From Aurantiochytrium sp. KH105 (taxonomy: Eukaryota > Sar > Bigyra > Thraustochytrida > Thraustochytriidae), in NCBI GenBank assembly GCA_003116975.1, contig BGKB01000013.1, forward strand, positions 124,001 through 188,000: a stretch of 64,000 nucleotides of DNA, written 5' to 3'. The notes beneath the pieces are model-generated. The model saw only the letters and a list, made by a program, of their open reading frames with translations. It ran no database searches and was not told the DNA's origin. This document shows positions 59,701 through 64,000 of the stretch, one piece after another (position 1 is the first letter of the stretch; each line of letters starts with the position of its first letter). A program made the translations under genes and the position numbers.

Positions 59701-61125
59701 TGACTTGCGGTGGCGGCGAGAGCTCCTGCTTTCATAGTCGCAGCTGTCGGGGTATGCTACCCACTTTGGCCACGATGCCTGTTGCGTTTTGTAAGTTGAT
59801 TGACAAAGCCGTATTTCGCCAGTGACAGAGAGAAATTTTGCCAAAAGAGGGCCAAAGATTATTCTACCTCCGGCGGCACAGGTGGCCACTGGTGGCTGTG
59901 CGAAAATATTGTTGGAAAAGGTCGGTCATCACAATAGCGATCGCTCAACGAACCCTGTGCACGCATCACGACAACCAATCGATTGGTAGGTTGGCTGGCT
60001 TCTTGGCTGACTGGCATTGGCTGGCAATTGGCTGGCTTCTTGGCTGACTGGCTAAAAAGCTTGTACGACGTCACCCTGAGCGCGCGTGCTCTGCTTGTAG
60101 GCTGGTTTGTCTGGTTGTTTTCGAGTCACTCACCGGCCGGAAGCGGAGAATTCATCTCGTCAGCGCCTCATCGAAGAAAGCACTTCGCATGTTATTCCTA
60201 AGTTGACGGTAACTTCTTCAGAGAACAGAAGAATGAAATGAAGAAGAAATTCCGCTTCGTGGCTGGCACGAAATGGAAAAGTGGATTGTAAGCTTCTCAC
60301 GTTGCTGCTCGGAGTCAGTTTCAATATTTGGTGTATTGCGGTATGCTTCGGTTCTCGCGGTTTCTGGCATTGACTTTAGTCGCTGCCAGGTCTATTCGGC
60401 TCAGTGGTCCCAGATCGCGACCCTGGTCCATGTTTGCTAAGTAGGTACTCATATCATTTCGGGCGCGAGCCAAGCTCGACGCGGGCATATGGCGCGGCCT
60501 TTTGCTGGTCCCCAACTCCGAGCGTTTCCACGGCGCGGGTCAACGCGTTCTTCCTGCATATTGCCCCTTCGCTATTTATGATCAAATAACTGTCTCTCTT
60601 TAGAGCAGCTTCCCGCCTGACATTTGGTCCTTGGAAAGGTCCACTTCCACAGATATTATTTGCCGGTTTAACTTTTTCCGCTTTTAGAAATGCTATCGTG
60701 AGCATGATGCGCACAATGTATACATTTCTTCACGAGAGCCAAAAAGGCTGATAATGTGGTCTCTCTGAAATTCGATTACCATTGAGCCCTTCGAGAATGG
60801 AACCGCTGTCTTATTCATCAATGTATACAAGCTTACAGTTCCTCCTGCAAAATAATGCTTTCGCTTCTTCTTCTGGACAAATCTTACGTCTCCTCCTACA
60901 AAACCTAGTTTACTTTTTCTCTAAGGAAGAAACCTTTCTGTAGTTTGTCCTCATCAGCCAGCCGGAATGAGCCTACGTTCCAACTCCTTCCTCTTTTGGC
61001 ATAACCTAAATTGACTGCCGGCATAATGGAGGCTGCCGGCGAAGTAAATGCTTCAAATTCAATACGGTGATTTCCTTGTGCAAAAAAATGTCTCTGCTCT
61101 GACTGTACGACAATGATACAGCGGT

Positions 61126-61443
61126 TCAATATACCTTGGCGTGCAAGGACCGCAACGATCTGCTCGCATGTATATAGTAAGTTGATAAGAGAGATGTTCT
61201 GGGCATCGACATCTCACTGTCAGCCATCTTTGTCTCACTCTTCGATCTCTCGTCTTGATGCAACGTGAAAGATGCCAGTAAAGCAGCCACCACCGTCCTC
61301 GTCGTCTCCAATGCTTGCGAAACGCAAGGTTGCATTTCCTGGCCGGCGCTAAAGCGCTCTTCACCCAGTTCCAGACTCTCGGCCGATCCTGGCGCCGATA
61401 TCGGGATGCATTCTACACTTTGGTAGTCTGAGAGGCTCCGCAT
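61126..61443 (-). CDS. Possible small orphan ORF
   Basis: 105 codons from an ATG at 61443, with a balanced amino-acid mix (starts MRSLSDYQSVECIPISAP, then acidic and Ser/Thr-rich) rather than the Arg/Pro-rich sequence of other chance frames nearby. No domain is recognisable, and overlapping frames exist on the same strand. It may be chance or a lineage-specific gene. Confidence 0.2.
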   Translation of the reverse strand: MRSLSDYQSVECIPISAPGSAESLELGEERFSAGQEMQPCVSQALETTRTVVAALLASFTLHQDERSKSETKMADSEMSMPRTSLLSTYYIHASRSLRSLHAKVY

Positions 61444-63627
61444 TTTCTGACCTAGCTAGCAACCGTCAGCAACAAGCGCCAAAGTCGCAGACGCCCGCCA
61501 CCGGTGAATCGGTCGGTCGGTTGGTCGGACGGTCGGTCGGTTGGTCAGCTGGTCCATCAGTCGGCTTGTCACGCGCGATCCCGGCTGCAGCGCGGCTGCA
61601 GCGTGGCTACATACAATGACTTGCGATGATTGGCAGCGATGCGAGTGCAGCAGCAGCTGACAGCCACCAGCAGCCTGAGTGTGTCGACAAAACGACTTCA
61701 TGACGACGCTGAGGATCCTCTCGGCCGGGACAAAAATAACATCGAGGCCGAGGTTCAAAGGCCGAGTCGAGAAAGAGGCGTCGGCACGTTCGATCCACGA
61801 GACGCGGCAACAAGGACCGCAGCTTCAGCAGCATCAATGGGCACGGTGAACGTCAGACAGAAAAACTCTTCCCTCCACCCTTCGTACATTCATCGGTCCA
61901 TGCATCCCTTCATTCATACATTCAGACCTCGCAGAAGAGCGTCATGGCCTCCGAACCCACCTCAACATGCATCCGCCGCCGAACGGCGTCCTACCTGCGG
62001 CCGTCCACGTGCTCGTTCCCAGGAAGGACGCCGCGTCCTCCGGCGCCTTCCTCGACCGCGACTCCCGGCGCGAGCAGGACACGCACGCCGCAGCCGCCAC
62101 GCCACGTGCGGCGCGTGCACGTGTCGCTCTCGCCACCGTGAGTGGTCAGACAGAGCCTTCGCGCGTGTGTGCGTGCGTGCGTGCGTGCGTGCGTCGCGCT
62201 CCTTCTCCACGCCTGGCCGTCTGTCCTTGCGCAGCGGCCACTGCATGCGTTGCAGGCTGGCTGGCGCTTGACGGCCCTCGCTTGCTCGGTTGAAGGTACG
62301 CCTCCGAGCAGCAGTGCAGGCCTCGCAGCGTCCAAGAGCTAAAGCGCCTTGGCCTCTCGTGGCAACTCACGTCGCCCCGTCCCGCCCTTTCGAGCGACCG
62401 AACGTCCGCTCGCTCGCTCGGGACTTCAGCTTCGCGCGTGGCGGTCGCGTCTCGCCCCCGTCCCCGCCTCCGCCTCCGTCTGCGCCCGCTCCGCTGCCGC
62501 GTGTCGCGTGTGAGTTGTCGCAGCAGCAGAGGCAGCTTGGGACGCGGCGTGCATCTGCGTCTCGCTCTTGCGATCGATCAATCGTCCCCGGGCGGCTCGC
62601 CACCCTCGCGATCGTTGCCCGCAGCGGGACAGCCTGATCGACCACTTCGCGGCAGCTGGGTGACGCGCCCTCCCGCGCAACGCCAGGAACGCGCAGCCGC
62701 GAGCGAGCGCAGCCGCGCCGCGCCAGCCGCACTCGCGGTCGTGGCGAGCGCGAGCAACGAGCAGTATCTATCTCTCTGCCTGTGTCTGTGTCTCCCACCA
62801 CCCTCTGCGAGAGTGTGCGCCCGTGCACGCGCCGCGCACTTTGGCTGCTTGGCGGCCGCTCCAAAATGCGTTGCGCAGCCCCGCGGTCCCGCCCCGGACC
62901 GCCTCGCAGCTCCGGCCGGAACGCGCGCGCACCCCGCGCGCCTCCGCGCGTGCCCGCGGCGGCCTGCAGCTGCAGCTGCTCCTGCTGCAGCTGCTCCTGC
63001 TGCGTGCGACAGCGGCCGGGCGACGGCGGCGCGAGCGGCTGCGGCTGCGGCTGCGGCAGCGAAGGGGGCAGCTGCGCGCGGAGGAGGAGCGGCGAGGAGG
63101 AGCGACCGAGGTCGATGCGAGCGGCACGTGCAGCGACTCTTTCTTTCACTTTCCCGTCTTCTTTCCTCTCGCCCTCTTTCTTTCCTTCTTTCTTTCTTTC
63201 TTTTACCCTTTCACTTTCTTTCTTTCTCCTTCACGGTCTTCCTGTTTCCTTGAATGGCTGCTATCTTTCGGCAACTCGTGCGCGATCGATCGTCGCCGTC
63301 ACCGCGAGCGCCATCACAGGCTGCGGCCGCGACGCAGGAAGTTGAGGCGAGACGGACGGCCGACCGACCGACCGGCCGACCGACCGACAGACCGAGCGAG
63401 CGAGAGTCTGACAGAGACGGGAAGCGCGCGAGCAGACCTGCAACTCGCGACGCGCGCCGGAGGGAGGCGGAGCTCGGACGCTCCGACGCAAGGCGCAGCG
63501 GGCGGCTGCGGCGCGTCGTCGCAAGAGGTGCTCCGAGGCGGAGCGGGACGCGCGCGGGCGGGCGACAAGGGCGCTCGCGGCCGGCGCATAGCTTGACTGT
63601 ACTAGAGAGAGAGAGAGAGCGAGGACG

Positions 63628-64000
63628 ATGGGCTTCTTCTCTTCTGTCGACAGCCAGGTCGTCAAGGCGATCAAGAGCATCAAGACGGGCGCAAAGTATA
63701 TCGTGTACGTAGCGTCGCGAGGCAAAGGCGAGTCAGCGTGTCGTCGTCTCCTGCGTGACTTTCTAATCTCGCCAATCTGAACGACGGAAGGACTGACGGA
63801 CTAACTGGCTGACCATAGCCTGGTGAACGAGAATGTTGGCGACTCGGGAGCCAAGGCACTCGCAGGTGCGCTCGAAGGCAACAACACGCTGCTGGATCTC
63901 GAGTAAGTCTTCCCAGCAGCACGAGCATCTACTGATGACCACCTCGACTCACGTGCGTCTAACCTCTCTGCTTCTCTAGTCTTGGGCGAGACAACGTCGG
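63628..64000 (+). CDS. Partial leucine-rich-repeat (RNI-type) protein, multi-exon
   Basis: Exon 1 is 63628-63704, exon 2 is 63819-63902 and exon 3 starts at 63980 and leaves the window. Introns are 114 bp (GTACGT...CATAG) and 77 bp (GTAAGT...CTCTAG), both phase 2. Exon 1 gives MGFFSSVDSQVVKAIKSIKT then GAKYI. Exon 2 is 84 bases, exactly 28 codons, and encodes one repeat: VNENVGDSGAKALAGALEGN then NTLLDL; exon 3 continues DLGRDNVG. This N-x-x-x-G-D-x-G-A-x-A-L-A pattern is the ribonuclease-inhibitor/NOD3-type LRR, which acts in protein binding. A (GA)n run lies just upstream of the ATG. The splice joins restore a continuous repeat, which supports the model. Confidence 0.8.

Larger units (their letters stand above)
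56161..63627. other. 7.5-kb gene-poor region, simple repeats
   Basis: No convincing gene. From 56161 to about 59560 it is extremely G/C-rich with C/T-biased strand composition; open frames are Arg/Pro/Ser/Ala-rich and appear in several frames at once. From about 59560 to 61450 it is A/T-richer. From 61450 to 63600 it is again G/C-rich. Repeats: ACGCACAG run (about 58456-58532), CCTC run (about 58893-58940), GGCTGGCTTCTTGGCTGACT direct repeats (about 59988-60055), GGTCGGTTGGTC (about 61505-61560), GTGC (about 62165-62195), CTTT (about 63175-63235) and GACC (about 63355-63400). A 31-base palindrome lies at 56759-56789. A short-exon gene could be hidden. Confidence 0.55.

Noticed and set aside
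60454-60705. 84-codon minus-strand frame with A/T-richer codons
   Set aside because: Codon use differs from all neighbours, there is no domain, and it is too short to support alone.
61967-62141. Possible first exon ending at a GTGAGT donor
   Set aside because: No matching second exon was found and the sequence is Ala/Arg-rich.

Overview
This window is nuclear DNA of a protist. It is gene-dense, with 26 protein-coding genes or gene fragments on both strands, and most genes are a single long exon. The few introns are short (77 to 189 bp) with GT...AG ends. Coding sequence favours G or C at third positions and several proteins carry polyglutamine tracts. Intergenic DNA is full of G/C-rich microsatellites. 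A labyrinthulomycete (thraustochytrid) stramenopile fits best, but this is inferred from style; no rRNA or organelle marker is present. I saw no tRNA, rRNA, CRISPR, transposon or virus-like element.

Positions 1-14 kb hold a partial gene at the left edge, then RPA1, an SRR1-like protein, a PP4 regulatory subunit (PPP4R1) preceded by a 250-bp pentanucleotide repeat, an SDR dehydrogenase, LSM14/Scd6, and two genes whose two-exon structure I rebuilt: dynein light chain LC8 and the ESCRT factor VTA1. Positions 14-32 kb hold a large PH/DysF/PH/VASt/VASt membrane-contact-site lipid-transfer candidate, a kinase-PP2C fusion, a PKA-like kinase, a ZC2HC1 zinc-finger protein and an SLC12 cation-chloride cotransporter with a decayed copy of its own 3' end beside it.

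Positions 32-39 kb hold three small four-helix membrane proteins around a GT10 fucosyltransferase. Positions 39-56 kb are rich in nucleic-acid genes: an FCP1/NIF-type HAD protein, an unrecognised protein, STN1 and XRCC4 as a head-to-head pair, a PUB-UBL protein with an AlkB-like tail, a TRM10-SDR fusion head-to-head with a DHX35-like helicase that has lost its ATPase motifs, and a polyQ/ankyrin protein. About 7.5 kb with no convincing gene follows, and the right edge enters an LRR gene in which one exon equals one repeat.

The most notable item is the TRM10-SDR fusion. In human mitochondrial RNase P, a TRM10-family methyltransferase (TRMT10C) and an SDR protein (SDR5C1/HSD17B10) form a stable subcomplex. 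Here the two folds are in one chain, and the SDR half has lost its catalytic lysine. The degenerate DHX35-like helicase and the PUB-UBL-AlkB-like protein are further candidate pseudoenzymes. STN1, XRCC4 and RPA1 together show that DNA-end protection and repair are well represented here.
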